Of a stretch of DNA of 64,000 bases, positions 40,101 to 48,753 are shown piece after piece; position 1 is the first letter of the stretch, and each line of letters starts with the position of its first letter. A program made the position numbers and the translations under genes. The stretch is from Moesziomyces globuligerus (Eukaryota; Basidiomycota; Ustilaginomycetes; Ustilaginales; Ustilaginaceae): assembly GCA_030849465.1 (NCBI GenBank), contig JARVLF010000024.1, forward strand, positions 124,001 to 188,000, in the 5' to 3' direction. The notes beneath the pieces were generated by a model. It worked only from the letters and a program-made list of their open reading frames with translations. It searched no databases and had not been told where the DNA came from.

Positions 40101-41768
40101 AGATACAGGGCTTCGTCGACGACTGACGCCGCACATCTGGGCAACCTCACGCCAAGCCCAAGGAGCCACGAGGAGGACATGGACGATCTCGTACGTCTGC
40201 TCGAGACCAGACCGGCGTTCGGCACATCGTCGATGGGCAAATTGACCAGCCTGCGCAACGAACGTCGGAACGCGCCCGGCCTCAGCAGCACACCCGAGGA
40301 AGGTACGAGCTTGCGATCGGGTCAGGCGCTGGCGGACTCGATTCGATCCAATTCGGGCGCAGATCGGCCCGGATCGCTGTCCGGCAGCGGTCTGCGCTCG
40401 GGTGGTGGCATCCGCACCGCCAATCCTATGTCTCGCAGTCAGCTGGACGACCTCTTGAGCCGCATGGCCGAGTCGGTAGGCATCCTGAGTGGCAAGGACC
40501 CCGATTCTGGCGCAAGTGCCGAGACGCCGTCCGATCCAGCAACTTCCGACGAGGCCAGGCTGCGCGGGGGCGTCTCGTCAGCCTCAGCTCCGGCCAAAGA
40601 TCCCGCGGCGCAGACCTCTCATCGGCTCACCAGTGCTTCGGGATCCGCTGCCGTCGGCGGTGTTCGAGGCTACAGTGCAATCGAGGCCGAGCGACAGTCG
40701 GCGGAGCCTGCCGGCCGGCTCTCGACGCCCGGAGCACTGGTGGCAGGAACGATGGGCGAGGCTCTGATCTCGCGACCACGTGGCACAGCGACGCAGGTGC
40801 GCGCGTACAGCACCGCTGCAGCGCACGCCGCGAGCAACGCTGCCGCAGACGCGCCCGAAAGCGGCGGCTTGCGGGATGGCGGCCTCGGTGGTAGCCTTGC
40901 CGCTCCAGCCTCGCGAAGCGATGCAGCTGGCGGTGCTTCGGCGACCGCGGCAATACCCGAATACGAGGCCGAGGGCGATCTGATGTTCGGCGTGGATGCG
41001 CAGCCGGAGTACGACCCGGAAGACGACTTGGCGGGCGAGATGGAGATGGCGACGGAAGAGACAGCGCGCGAGCGCGTGGGCGGTGCAGGTGCGGCGCCTG
41101 CGTCGTCGACGACGACGTATGCTCGGTCGGCGGAGGCGGGCATGACTGCGTTTGGCGGAGGCGTGGAGGGCGGGATGGGAGCCACGCTGCCGGTGGGAGC
41201 GCACCGCGAAGGGCGTGCGCTGGAGCGTGTGCGGAGCGGGCCGATGAACGACTGGCAGGTGGCCGAGAGGTGGGAGCGCGAGCGGATGCAGGAGGCGGAG
41301 CGACGCCGAGCGGATGCCGAGATGTCGCGCAACTTTGGCCAGGAGGTGGGGGCGAGCACGCGTGGACGCGGATCGCACAGTCCGTGGCGCGCGACGCCGC
41401 ACGCGACGCCGGCTTCGGCGACGGCGATGGCGGCGCCAGCGTCGGTTCAGCCGCAGCCGTCGAGCTCGCTCGCGAGTGCCGGTGCGCTTGGCTTTCGGTC
41501 GAGCTCGTCGCGGCCGTTTGCGGCGTCCAACCGGCTGGTGGGGATGGCAGGTGCGTACGGCTCGTCGGCTGCGCAGGTGCCCGCGGGCGCACTGGCGGGC
41601 GAGGCGCGCAGGGGCTACGGCGTCTCGGCGCCGTCGACTCAGTTCCATTACCAGCCCCCGCACAGCGCGCCAAACCGCCCCACGCCCAGCTCGTACCCCG
41701 TCTCCCGCGACGAGATGTATGACGAGGACGACGAGGAGGACGACGACAACGAGAGCTTGCGCCGCTGA
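37128..41768 (+). CDS. ATG13: Autophagy protein 13, HORMA-domain subunit of the Atg1 kinase complex
   Basis: 1546 residues from the ATG at 37128; the next in-frame ATG (37362, residue 79) still precedes the conserved domain and could be the true start. Atg13 links TOR signalling to the Atg1 kinase and starts autophagosome formation. Seen: the N-terminal HORMA region, LDGVLYHFYTTTANLVIQAR near 148, KLSRWFGLHIPDTDLFKDEL near 202, LIIDVMLDLSNVSHRHQVLL near 258, IVLERWRLRFDT near 310, and LALSVTYRNLTGFSVEDTE near 474-492 closing the domain. The remaining 1050 residues are a Ser/Thr/Pro-rich disordered tail, as expected for TOR and Atg1 phosphorylation and Atg1/Atg17 docking, ending with an acidic DEDDEEDDDN segment. 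It is about twice the length of yeast Atg13 (738 residues), all in the tail. Confidence 0.9.
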   Translation: MASGPKLSSSSTCRVACQPAESRVQDATIGASDTSLSARRQHRVGSLSPSQSPRRIVGQPSTAALDHHHLHQPATPAWMQSQPDHNLPLPRRPSSCFQSRSPSSPTSLAPPSPTATIDASANHHPLHHEAQPSLHRQPSAPPSQTTKLDGVLYHFYTTTANLVIQARLAHLRPLLLTPPFDHAIAHHRPPSASRTPSQPKLSRWFGLHIPDTDLFKDELRLCRSVTSLLALSTHDAPTPTPTSATAAAATNNSSAESAVPDLIIDVMLDLSNVSHRHQVLLLTHTRPARRVCIDGRAPGESSTSPSQPASRPQRIVLERWRLRFDTSQPANPPDLSTFYKRSVVHFRALFTLLCALPANRLCARIQALKAAPDTQSDPTRSSFPSLVARGDTGTHDAEMTIGCRLSMSGIDLESDSALPGGPQLEVAASHALPPEQGMAATDTKDADGQQPDVRLELHGHYATQTFMPIATPVGHLALSVTYRNLTGFSVEDTESLRTAHDIKVDVDEDYFKPLPADDRTPRNDSSSPSSLAPAPFAPSTTTTTTTTTTNGAERTSASATSALAAHPPISGLSAARPAVLAAQRTPSDSAVQASRPPHSIGSETSPVSQSPANPSVFSTSATGRNTAGLSSLRRTGSSSIKSNLSLVGSSQPPPAPSSPALAAALSAEPAFVLPSSARRMSITERRLRTLSGVSSGQPSLSSSPASNTLELPPTSAPQLASVSGRSISTRVASDFVVPPTPGTVAPAGPSRPGISFSPSSPSPLAQQMSMHATRPTGTGGPAMATYGSASSFRSVSSSSLRSSIAAGTTQAAPSLRSVFQNYVPRSQNHSSTVISRTPPTSSSSAFVQTSYSPSNLGTGLRSSSIRRNSSTSDAGSGSAFGPSASSTSAAAAAKPQMIKRYSTNFSYRQNRERSGIYGSSLGSEGSGYAGAGGEPSSYPRFGAAGGSFSSAYGRSWVSRMEQRQGLGTGGAFARTSSLDDATAAATASAASRYRASSTTDAAHLGNLTPSPRSHEEDMDDLVRLLETRPAFGTSSMGKLTSLRNERRNAPGLSSTPEEGTSLRSGQALADSIRSNSGADRPGSLSGSGLRSGGGIRTANPMSRSQLDDLLSRMAESVGILSGKDPDSGASAETPSDPATSDEARLRGGVSSASAPAKDPAAQTSHRLTSASGSAAVGGVRGYSAIEAERQSAEPAGRLSTPGALVAGTMGEALISRPRGTATQVRAYSTAAAHAASNAAADAPESGGLRDGGLGGSLAAPASRSDAAGGASATAAIPEYEAEGDLMFGVDAQPEYDPEDDLAGEMEMATEETARERVGGAGAAPASSTTTYARSAEAGMTAFGGGVEGGMGATLPVGAHREGRALERVRSGPMNDWQVAERWERERMQEAERRRADAEMSRNFGQEVGASTRGRGSHSPWRATPHATPASATAMAAPASVQPQPSSSLASAGALGFRSSSSRPFAASNRLVGMAGAYGSSAAQVPAGALAGEARRGYGVSAPSTQFHYQPPHSAPNRPTPSSYPVSRDEMYDEDDEEDDDNESLRR

Positions 41769-41869
41769 CGTGCACGCCGCACGTTCAGGATTGTTGGCAT
41801 GGCAGGCGTCGGCTGGGTAGGTGCCGACTGTGTAGCATAGCATCACGCGTCTTTTTTATTGAGCTACGA

Positions 41870-41903
41870 TTCGCACTCTTTGCATTCTTCGCACTCTTTG
41901 CAT
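41870..41903. repeat. Direct repeat of a 16-bp unit
   Basis: TTCGCACTCTTTGCAT occurs at 41870-41885 and again at 41888-41903, separated by two bases, shortly after the ATG13 stop codon; a partial third copy of the TTCGC end follows. Confidence 0.9.
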
Positions 41904-42147
41904 GCTTCGCGCCATCGTGCTGAGGGGGTGGCTCATGCAAGGGGCCATCGAAATGGCGGCATGCCGGGCATGGTTGCGAGCGACTTGAGCCGGGTTGAGC
42001 CTGTCTCGACCGTGTGGCAGGATCATGCCGTCCCGGGGGGTTGAGAGAGTCTTGACGAGCTTGACTGGAGGCTTTGAGGGGGGTGTGGATGCTACAGCTT
42101 GGACGTGCTGGGAGCGAATGAGGAGCGGCCTCTGTTTTGGAGGGGAC

Positions 42148-42164
42148 AGAGAGAGAGAGAGAGA
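42148..42164. repeat. GA dinucleotide microsatellite
   Basis: About eight AG units in the intergenic region between the ATG13 and aldo-keto reductase 3' ends. Confidence 0.85.
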
Positions 42165-42368
42165 ATCAGACTCAAGTATGTTTTTTTCAAGGTCGCACGA
42201 AAAGCCGTCACAGACGGACGCTCGAGTGTTGGTATCTTGATGATACGAAGACTAGGGAGGGGAAAAAGGAGGGGGTTTTGACATTGCGAGCCACGAGATT
42301 TGATTCGTGGCGAGATGGAGAGATGGGAAGTCGCCTTGTTTGGAGGAAAAAAGGTGGGGATTGGTAAT

Positions 42369-43430
42369 TTACCTTCCGTAGAGGGGTGTAGGGGAGGGTT
42401 TATTGGCGAGGATGTCGTCGATCTGGGCCATGATGTCGGGGGTCAACTTGTCGAGCAGTTCGAGCGACTTTAAGTTCTCAACGATCTGTTCGGGCTTGGA
42501 AGCACCCAAGATGACGGTGGATACGTTGGGGTTCTTTGCGCACCAAGCGAGGGCGAGATTGGTGACCTTTGTACCCAACGACTCTGCGATCTCGGTCAAC
42601 TTTTTGACCTTTGAGATCTTTGCCTGACCTTCAGGTGTCTGAAGTTCCTTGACCGTGTTGTCAAAGAAGCTCTTGTTGGTATCGAACCTCGAACCCTGTG
42701 GAACGCCGTCGTTGTATTTGCCCGTCAACAAACCCGAAGCCAAAGGAGACCAGATCGTAGTGCCATAACCGTGCGACTTGTACAGAGGCTCGTATTCCTT
42801 TTCGGGTCGTTCGCGGTGGAACATGTTGTACTGACACTGATCCGCCACTGGCGGAATCAGACCCAGCCTATTGGCGATCGAATGCGCTTCTTCAATCTGC
42901 TGCGCAGACCATTCCGAAGTTCCCCAGTAGAAACACCGATCGCTCTCGATCAACCGGTTGAATCCCCGAACAATCTCCTCCATCGGAACCGTAGGATCAG
43001 GTCGATGCGCCATAATCACATCCCAGTACTCCAACCCAGAACGCTCCAAGCTCGCCCGGGCGGCTTCGATGATGTGCTTACGACTGAGACCGCGACCGTT
43101 GGGATCCTTGGATCCCGTACCGAAGAACACCTTGGTGATCAGCACCAGGTCCGAACGACGCAGGTTCAGATCGCGGATCGCAGCACCCATGTCGACCTCG
43201 CACTGGCCGGCCGAATACACCTCGGCCGTATCGAAGGTCTGGATGCCGTGCTCAAAGGCGAGCTTGAGGATCGAACGCGTCTCGTCCTTGGCCACCGTAC
43301 CGCCGTACGTCAGCCAACCGCCGAGCGAGAAGAGCGAGACGCGCAGCCCGGACGATCCGAGCCGCCGGAAGACCATGTTCTTCGGATCGTACTCCGGACA
43401 GTCCTTTGGATTCGCTGCGGTAGGAGCCAT
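42369..43430 (-). CDS. Aldo-keto reductase, voltage-gated potassium channel beta-subunit type (AKR6-like)
   Basis: 353 residues from the ATG at 43430, a normal family length. An NADPH-dependent TIM-barrel oxidoreductase. Seen: MVFRRLGSSGLRVSLFSLGG, GIQTFDTAEVYSAGQCEVDM with the catalytic-type Asp and Tyr, VLITKVFFGTG with the catalytic Lys, YWDVIMAHRPDPTVPMEEIV, YWGTSEWSAQQIEEAH, and QCQYNMFHRERPEKEYEPLY. The order and the FGTG/HRPDP/GTSEW motifs match the Kv-beta group shared by plants, fungi and animals. In a fungus it is most likely a soluble reductase; the physiological substrate is unknown. A TATAAA element lies 86 bases upstream of the ATG. Confidence 0.9.
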   Translation of the reverse strand: MAPTAANPKDCPEYDPKNMVFRRLGSSGLRVSLFSLGGWLTYGGTVAKDETRSILKLAFEHGIQTFDTAEVYSAGQCEVDMGAAIRDLNLRRSDLVLITKVFFGTGSKDPNGRGLSRKHIIEAARASLERSGLEYWDVIMAHRPDPTVPMEEIVRGFNRLIESDRCFYWGTSEWSAQQIEEAHSIANRLGLIPPVADQCQYNMFHRERPEKEYEPLYKSHGYGTTIWSPLASGLLTGKYNDGVPQGSRFDTNKSFFDNTVKELQTPEGQAKISKVKKLTEIAESLGTKVTNLALAWCAKNPNVSTVILGASKPEQIVENLKSLELLDKLTPDIMAQIDDILANKPSPTPLYGR

Positions 43431-44276
43431 GATGACGATAGATGAAAACCTTGACGCGAACAAAGAGGCTGACAAGTTGGTGGTCAGGAAACACGCGCGC
43501 ACGTCCGGATGGAGGTTTATATCGCAACCACAACGAGGCCCAGCGTGGGCGCGCGCAGAGGCGGCCGTTCGACTCTCGTTGGTCCTCGGAGCGAGCTGCG
43601 AGCTGCCGGCCAAGATCTCGCTCGCGAGGCGACAGACCGCCCCGTCGGCAAAAGCGCCACTTGCTGCATAGCCGGACCCCGGATCGAGGCACCAGAGCAG
43701 TCGATAGCGATGCTCGAACGCCGCACGGGCCAGCGCGAGCATCCCTCGCCAACGTGGCGGGCCCATGTGAACATCGGACCACCAAGCGCCGACCCAATCC
43801 GCGGCTTTGCACTTGAAAATCGGTCGGGAAATGCAAAAGAGACAGGCTCGGGCGAGCTACTGTATGCTAACTTACTCGCCTGCTGTGCTGGACCGTGTGC
43901 CACATGCATGACGCTCGTGAGCTCGGCAGCGTGGTGAAATCACTTGATGCGACTGTCCTCATCTCCTCCATCGCAGGCGCGGGCTTCGCCTGGCGAGGTG
44001 CGTAGGCTGCGCTGCTGTCTCGGATTTAGCTGCCACCGAGCACCGGTCCGATTCCGTGTCACATGGGCGCGTCGGCGTGTCTGCGGTAAAACGAGAGCGG
44101 AAAAAGGCTCGGCTCTCGGAAGCCTCCACCATTGCTGTTTTCTTCCAAATCCAGACTCTTTGGCATCTGCTACACTGAGCTGACATCCACTCGCCGAGCC
44201 GCTGCACCGACGACGACATGCGCGGCCAAGTCCAGCACTGAAGCGCACGCGGTCCCGGTGGGATACACGCTGCACG
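43431..44276. promoter_or_regulatory. Divergent promoter region, aldo-keto reductase and PrmC-PTH fusion
   Basis: 846 bases between start codons. It contains the TATA element for the aldo-keto reductase at 43516-43521. No gene or structured RNA was recognised in the rest. Confidence 0.5.
43516..43521 (-). promoter_or_regulatory. TATA box of the aldo-keto reductase gene
   Basis: TATAAA on the - strand (within GCGATATAAACC), 86 bases upstream of the ATG at 43430 and facing that gene. A clear TATA suggests inducible expression. Inferred from sequence and spacing. Confidence 0.55.
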
Positions 44277-46532
44277 ATGCTCGTCCGTACGGCACCAGCA
44301 CAGCTTCTCGCTCTACGATCGCTCGATTCGATAACCCGGCGCGCTTTCACCTCGCGGCCGACGAGCGCTGGGTTCTGGACGTCCGACGAACGACTGATCG
44401 CCGCGCTGCGCCGTAGACACGAGGCGTATCGGCTGCGTCAGGTCGGCAGCAGCGCGCGGAAAAAGGCCGACCGCACCGACGCCGTCCAGCTCGCCAAGGC
44501 CGAGGTGAGGTGGATGGTGCAGCACGTGCGAGCGCTTCAGACCGACCGACTCACCGCCAAGACGCTGGACAGGCAGTCGAGGCGTACGCTCGTCGGCATG
44601 GCGATGCAGATGACGCGCAGCCACACGCCGCTGTCTTACCTGCTCGGTACGGTTCCGTTTGGCGCGTTGCCCGTCGAGCTCACCGTGCGACCTCCCGTGC
44701 TGCTGCCCCGACCCGAGACCGAACACTGGGCCTCGCAAGTCGTCGCCGACCTCCTGCGCAGCCTCGAGACCCGCGCAGCTACAGCGAAGGCGCCGGTCAG
44801 GGTGGTCGATCTGTGCACGGGCTCGGGCTGCATCGCTCTGCTCATCGCCGAGGCGCTGCGCGCCAAGCTCGGCGAGCACGGCGACTGGCGCGTCGTCGGC
44901 TGCGATCGATCGCCCCTCGCAGTGGAGCTCGCCAGGGAGAACGCAGCCAAGCTCGGCTGGGACGATGGACAGGGGTCGAACGTGCGCTTCGTCGAGGCCG
45001 ACGTGTTTAGCGACGACGATATGGACCGCTTGGCGAGCGCGGCGGGTGGCGCGTTCGAGCTCGTGGTGAGCAATCCGCCCTACATCCCGCGACGCGAGTG
45101 GGAGGCGCTTTCGGCCGAAGTCAAGGCGCACGAAGACCCAGCCGCATTGATCGGCGAGCGCAACATCCCACCCGCTTCTCCATCGGCCCACGCCCACGCC
45201 ACCGAAAGCAAGAGCGCCAACGCGGATATGGACGATGCACGCACAAGATATCTCGATCGCGCCGGGTTGGCGTTTCACCAGCGTCTGGCCGAGCTGCTCT
45301 ATCGGCCCTCGTTCGCGAGCCCGCATCCGCAGCTCAAGATGCCAGAACATCCGAGGTTGGTCGCCGAGTACGGCAAGGGCCAGCACTCGGCCGTGGCCAA
45401 GCTGCACAATGAGCTTCGGGCTCCTGCGCGGCGCATGCCACGCATCGTCCGGGTCCAAGGCACCAGACTGGTGGTCGTCGGCGTGGGCAACGCGACCACG
45501 CATCCTCTCACGCGCCACTCGATCGGACAGGTCGTGCTCGACCCGCTGCTCGCGCACCTCGCCGCGCTCGACGCTCACACGCGCAAACGCCTCGTCGAGC
45601 TGCGCGAGGCGCTGGAACACCAACGCACCCAAGCCATCTGCTCGGGCCGCATCGACGTTGACCTTCGTCCGGACTGGACGCACGCCGTCCCAAACCACTT
45701 GCCCGTCTCCTCGTCCTCCTCCGGGCTGGATTCAGCCCAGGCGCAGCGGGGTGCGACTGATAGCCTTGGGCTTGGTGCACCAGCCGAGGTGCCGGTGCGA
45801 TTGGCCAAGGTGACCGAGGGCAAGAGCGGGGGTTGGGCGGCGGTGTTTCCGCTGCTCGTCCCTGCATCCGAGGCCTTCCTCTCGCCGTACGGCAAGGCGG
45901 CTTGGACGGGCGCCGACGAGGAGGTGGTGTACGAGATCGATGTGGCGCTGTACAAGCCTAGTCAAGCGATGAACCTATCCGGAGTGGGGCTGCGTGCGTT
46001 TCTCTCTGCTCACCATCCGTGCGCCACTGCAGAGGGGGCAGTGGAGGATGTGCTGGTGCTGCAGGACGAGCTGGACCTCGAGTTTGGTCAGGTGAAGCGC
46101 AAAGACACGGGCTCGGCCAGAGGCCACAATGGCATCCGCGACATCCTCGCCCGTCTCAACATGGCGCCCTCGCCCAAAGCCAAGAGCAACAACAACGAGG
46201 GACCGAAGCTGGCCAGGCTGAGGATCGGCATCGGTCGGCCCACCCCGCCGCCGCAGTCCAAGGGTTCCGAGTGGTTGCCTGCCTCGCTCACAAAGACGGC
46301 CAAACCCGTACCGGTGGATCGATGGGTGCTGTCCAGACTGTCGAGCGACGAGCTGCAGAGCTCGACCAAGCCGACGGGTGAGGTGGCGGGGCAGGTGGCA
46401 GAAGCTACCGTCGAGTGGATCAGGGAACGCTGCCTTGCCATCGCTTCCTCTGGCGCGGTGGGGACGCAGCAGGTGAGGCTGCGCAAAGACCAGTTCGACG
46501 TCTACCGCACCGTGTGGATCTACGGACCGTAG
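44277..46532 (+). CDS. Fusion of mitochondrial release-factor glutamine methyltransferase (PrmC/HemK/Mtq1) and peptidyl-tRNA hydrolase (Pth)
   Basis: One continuous frame of 751 residues from an ATG at 44277. The N-terminus MLVRTAPAQLLALRSLDSIT plus RRAFTS is a strong mitochondrial presequence. Residues about 100-385 are a PrmC/HemK methyltransferase: SYLLGTVPFGALPVELTVRP, LLPRPETEHWA, the SAM loop VVDLCTGSGCIAL near 177, the glutamine-binding NPPY at 265-268, and GLAFHQRLAELLY; it should methylate the GGQ glutamine of mitochondrial release factor. From residue 395 it is a complete bacterial-type peptidyl-tRNA hydrolase: VVGVGNATTHPLTRHSIG with Asn405 and His414, LQDELDLEFGQ with Asp597, GSARGHNGIRDIL with His617/Asn618, and LRIGIGRP. 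All key residues of both enzymes are present. The joint is tight, without spacer or internal presequence. Both halves serve the end of mitochondrial translation: release and rescue of stalled peptidyl-tRNA. Confidence 0.92.
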   Translation: MLVRTAPAQLLALRSLDSITRRAFTSRPTSAGFWTSDERLIAALRRRHEAYRLRQVGSSARKKADRTDAVQLAKAEVRWMVQHVRALQTDRLTAKTLDRQSRRTLVGMAMQMTRSHTPLSYLLGTVPFGALPVELTVRPPVLLPRPETEHWASQVVADLLRSLETRAATAKAPVRVVDLCTGSGCIALLIAEALRAKLGEHGDWRVVGCDRSPLAVELARENAAKLGWDDGQGSNVRFVEADVFSDDDMDRLASAAGGAFELVVSNPPYIPRREWEALSAEVKAHEDPAALIGERNIPPASPSAHAHATESKSANADMDDARTRYLDRAGLAFHQRLAELLYRPSFASPHPQLKMPEHPRLVAEYGKGQHSAVAKLHNELRAPARRMPRIVRVQGTRLVVVGVGNATTHPLTRHSIGQVVLDPLLAHLAALDAHTRKRLVELREALEHQRTQAICSGRIDVDLRPDWTHAVPNHLPVSSSSSGLDSAQAQRGATDSLGLGAPAEVPVRLAKVTEGKSGGWAAVFPLLVPASEAFLSPYGKAAWTGADEEVVYEIDVALYKPSQAMNLSGVGLRAFLSAHHPCATAEGAVEDVLVLQDELDLEFGQVKRKDTGSARGHNGIRDILARLNMAPSPKAKSNNNEGPKLARLRIGIGRPTPPPQSKGSEWLPASLTKTAKPVPVDRWVLSRLSSDELQSSTKPTGEVAGQVAEATVEWIRERCLAIASSGAVGTQQVRLRKDQFDVYRTVWIYGP

Positions 46533-47232
46533 AAGCTGCGATTCTCACTCATACCACTGCAAATGACCTCGACCGAGTGTGCGCTGAATCGTGGATGCGA
46601 CGGCCAAGGGCATGCTTGCATGGATGCATGCGCACGTTGGCTGCGCATGTGCCTGCGTGTGGGATGGTCGGCAAAGACGGGGGCTGCAGGTGCGCTTCCA
46701 GCATGCATCCCACTCGTCTCGAGCCGTGTGATGCATTCGACTGCAGTCGCTGCCGAATTCGGCGCTCGGCCAGTCCGCCTTGCCAGCAGAGCGTAGCGTT
46801 TGACGACTGTGGAAATTAAGCGCCGGTCGCTCGGTCTCGCTCGAGGCAAAATCAAAGCAAAGGGTGAGCGCCCGCTGTATCTCTCGGAGCGCACTCCGAC
46901 CGATCCTCGAGTCGGTTCGATGCGCCAATTCACCGAAGCTCCCAGACTGAACCGCCCAAGCGCAGGGAGAGCCACGGAAGCGAGCTGTCGGCAAACCTCC
47001 CGACACCTCGCTCGCTTTGCTGTCGATCGCCGCTTCTCCTCATCCACCTCTGATCCACGACCCGTCTCCCTTTTCGCACACATCGCAGCAAGCTCACTGC
47101 GGCTTGGACAAGTGGTTTGAGCTTGTCGGACGATCCGCCAGGGCGACAAAGCGTAGAAGCAGCGTGGCTATCAACATCGCGCAACTCGCCGCCTCGAGGA
47201 AAGCATCGTCGTTAGCGTCAAGAGGCGTGAGG
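46533..47232. other. Intergenic region between PrmC-PTH and the Ser/Pro-rich unknown
   Basis: 700 bases, both neighbours on +. The in-frame sequence 47017-47232 upstream of the next gene's ATG is open but has no ATG and reads as leader. GCATGC-type palindromic words cluster near 46612-46635. No gene supported. Confidence 0.5.
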
Positions 47233-48294
47233 ATGCATTCGGAGGGTGGTAGTCACGCGGTGGCGACGCCGACGTTGGTGTTGGTCGCGCCGCTCGCACG
47301 TCGACCCATTGCGCTGGTGGCTCGACGTCAGCACGCACGCGCGCGCGCCTCGCGCTCCGTCTCGAGCAGCTCGATCCACGCTACGCCGACCTCGCCACTG
47401 CCGGCCTCGCCCGATTCCGCGCAGAGCAATCCAGACGGCGCCGCCCGCGCAGGTGCTACACCGGCAAACGCCGTGAGGCTGGTCGCGCATCCGTACACAC
47501 GCGCCAAGACGCCGAGCAACGCTACCAACGCTTCCAGCGCTTCCAACGCTTCCAACGCTCCGAGCTGTACTGTGGGGATGGGTGGCTTGGTTGGCTCGCC
47601 ACCGCCGCGGACACGGTCGAGGATGACAACGCGGTCGGCGTCGGTGCGTCCCTCAGGCGCAGGAGGCGGAGGAGAGTTGGCGGATGAGCCGATGGCGACG
47701 GACGATGTAGAGCGTACGCCGACCAAACCGCGCTCTAGGCTCGACGCACATCCACCCCGCGTCGAGCTGGATAAGCTCACGCTCTCGCCTACCTCGCCGA
47801 CGACGCAGCGGCTCGATGCTGTCGAAGCCGCCTCGTCGCAGCTGACGCTGCTGTCCTCGCCTACGCTGCCGTCTGTGGAGACTAGGACCGAGGGGGTGGG
47901 GTCGGTGGTGGGCTCGCCGTGTCTGTCCGAGAGCCTATCGCGCAGTCCTTCGACGAGTCCTTCGCCCTGTCCCTCGCCTCCGCTGGCGCTCTTCGATGTC
48001 GATCCCTCTAGGCGAACCGCAAGGACGCCAGCGTTTGGCAAGCCGGCTGCACTGCCGCCCATGCCCACCTCGCCCATCCCGCGCAGGATGACGCGCAACC
48101 CTTTCGAACGCTACCTCTCCCTCCACCCCGCACCAGACCCCTTCGCAGCAAAGGCCGGCGGTACCCTCGCAGCCAGACTCGCAAACGCCATCGCTGCCAC
48201 CCCGAGCACCCACCCCGAACAGCCTCAGCCGACCGAGCTCCTCACCGCTGACAAGCCCACACGTCTCGCCGCAGCTATGGACCTCGAGGATTAA
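47233..48294 (+). CDS. Ser/Pro-rich protein of unknown function
   Basis: 353 residues from the first ATG in the open frame (47233, MHSEGGSHAVATPTLVLVAP). I recognise no family. It is Ser/Thr/Pro/Ala-rich and probably disordered, with an Asn-Ala-Ser repeat encoded by 9-bp units (near 47518-47565) and many S/T-P sites (TPTKPR, SPTSPTT, TPAFGKP, TSPIPRR) suggesting CDK or MAPK phosphorylation. The most motif-like stretch is PIPRRMTRNPFERYLSLHP near residues 280-300. The coding call rests on the long frame, codon pattern and proximity of complete neighbours; a transcript is needed to be sure. It converges with the carrier gene. Confidence 0.55.
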   Translation: MHSEGGSHAVATPTLVLVAPLARRPIALVARRQHARARASRSVSSSSIHATPTSPLPASPDSAQSNPDGAARAGATPANAVRLVAHPYTRAKTPSNATNASSASNASNAPSCTVGMGGLVGSPPPRTRSRMTTRSASVRPSGAGGGGELADEPMATDDVERTPTKPRSRLDAHPPRVELDKLTLSPTSPTTQRLDAVEAASSQLTLLSSPTLPSVETRTEGVGSVVGSPCLSESLSRSPSTSPSPCPSPPLALFDVDPSRRTARTPAFGKPAALPPMPTSPIPRRMTRNPFERYLSLHPAPDPFAAKAGGTLAARLANAIAATPSTHPEQPQPTELLTADKPTRLAAAMDLED

Positions 48295-48753
48295 ACCGCA
48301 ACCCTCCCGCCCCCGACTTGCGTACCTCGCGCAACTCCAGCATGCGTCCTCGCCGTCGTCTTTCAAAGCCCCGTGGACGGCAAGTAGGCATCTCTCCGCA
48401 TCCGTGTTCCTTTGGACTCTTTCTCGATCCTTCCCTCGCTCCTCCGCTTCCCGTCTCGTCTTCTCGTCGCCTCTCGCTCTGCTTCTTCCTTGGTTCGATC
48501 TGTCATCGGTTCGCGTCACCTTTCCATGCCTGTTTCCATCAGCTTCCATATCGCATCTGCACGCATCTCGCCCTCCCCACACCAGCCTGTTTCTCCGTCT
48601 CGGTTCCATTCTCCAAACCTGTCCTTGCGTCTCGCTGTGTAACTTTTTTCTTCTCGTCCGTGCCATCGGTCTGAGGCTGTCTGGGGCTTTCTACGCTTTC
48701 CAAGGTAGAAGTTGGTGCTGTGACGGTGTCGACCATAGGAGGAAGAAGGGAGT
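48295..48753. other. Convergent 3' intergenic region
   Basis: 459 bases between the Ser/Pro-rich gene and the carrier gene stop codons. C/T-rich on the + strand. No feature beyond presumed 3'UTRs. Confidence 0.55.

Larger units (their letters stand above)
41769..42368. other. Convergent 3' intergenic region with short repeats
   Basis: 600 bases between ATG13 and the aldo-keto reductase stop codons. It holds a 16-bp direct repeat (41870-41903) and a GA microsatellite (42148-42164). No supported gene. Confidence 0.6.

Noticed and set aside
41870..41903. 16-bp direct repeat as a CRISPR-like or attachment site
   Set aside because: Only two copies, two-base spacing, in a fungal 3' flank; best seen as a local duplication.
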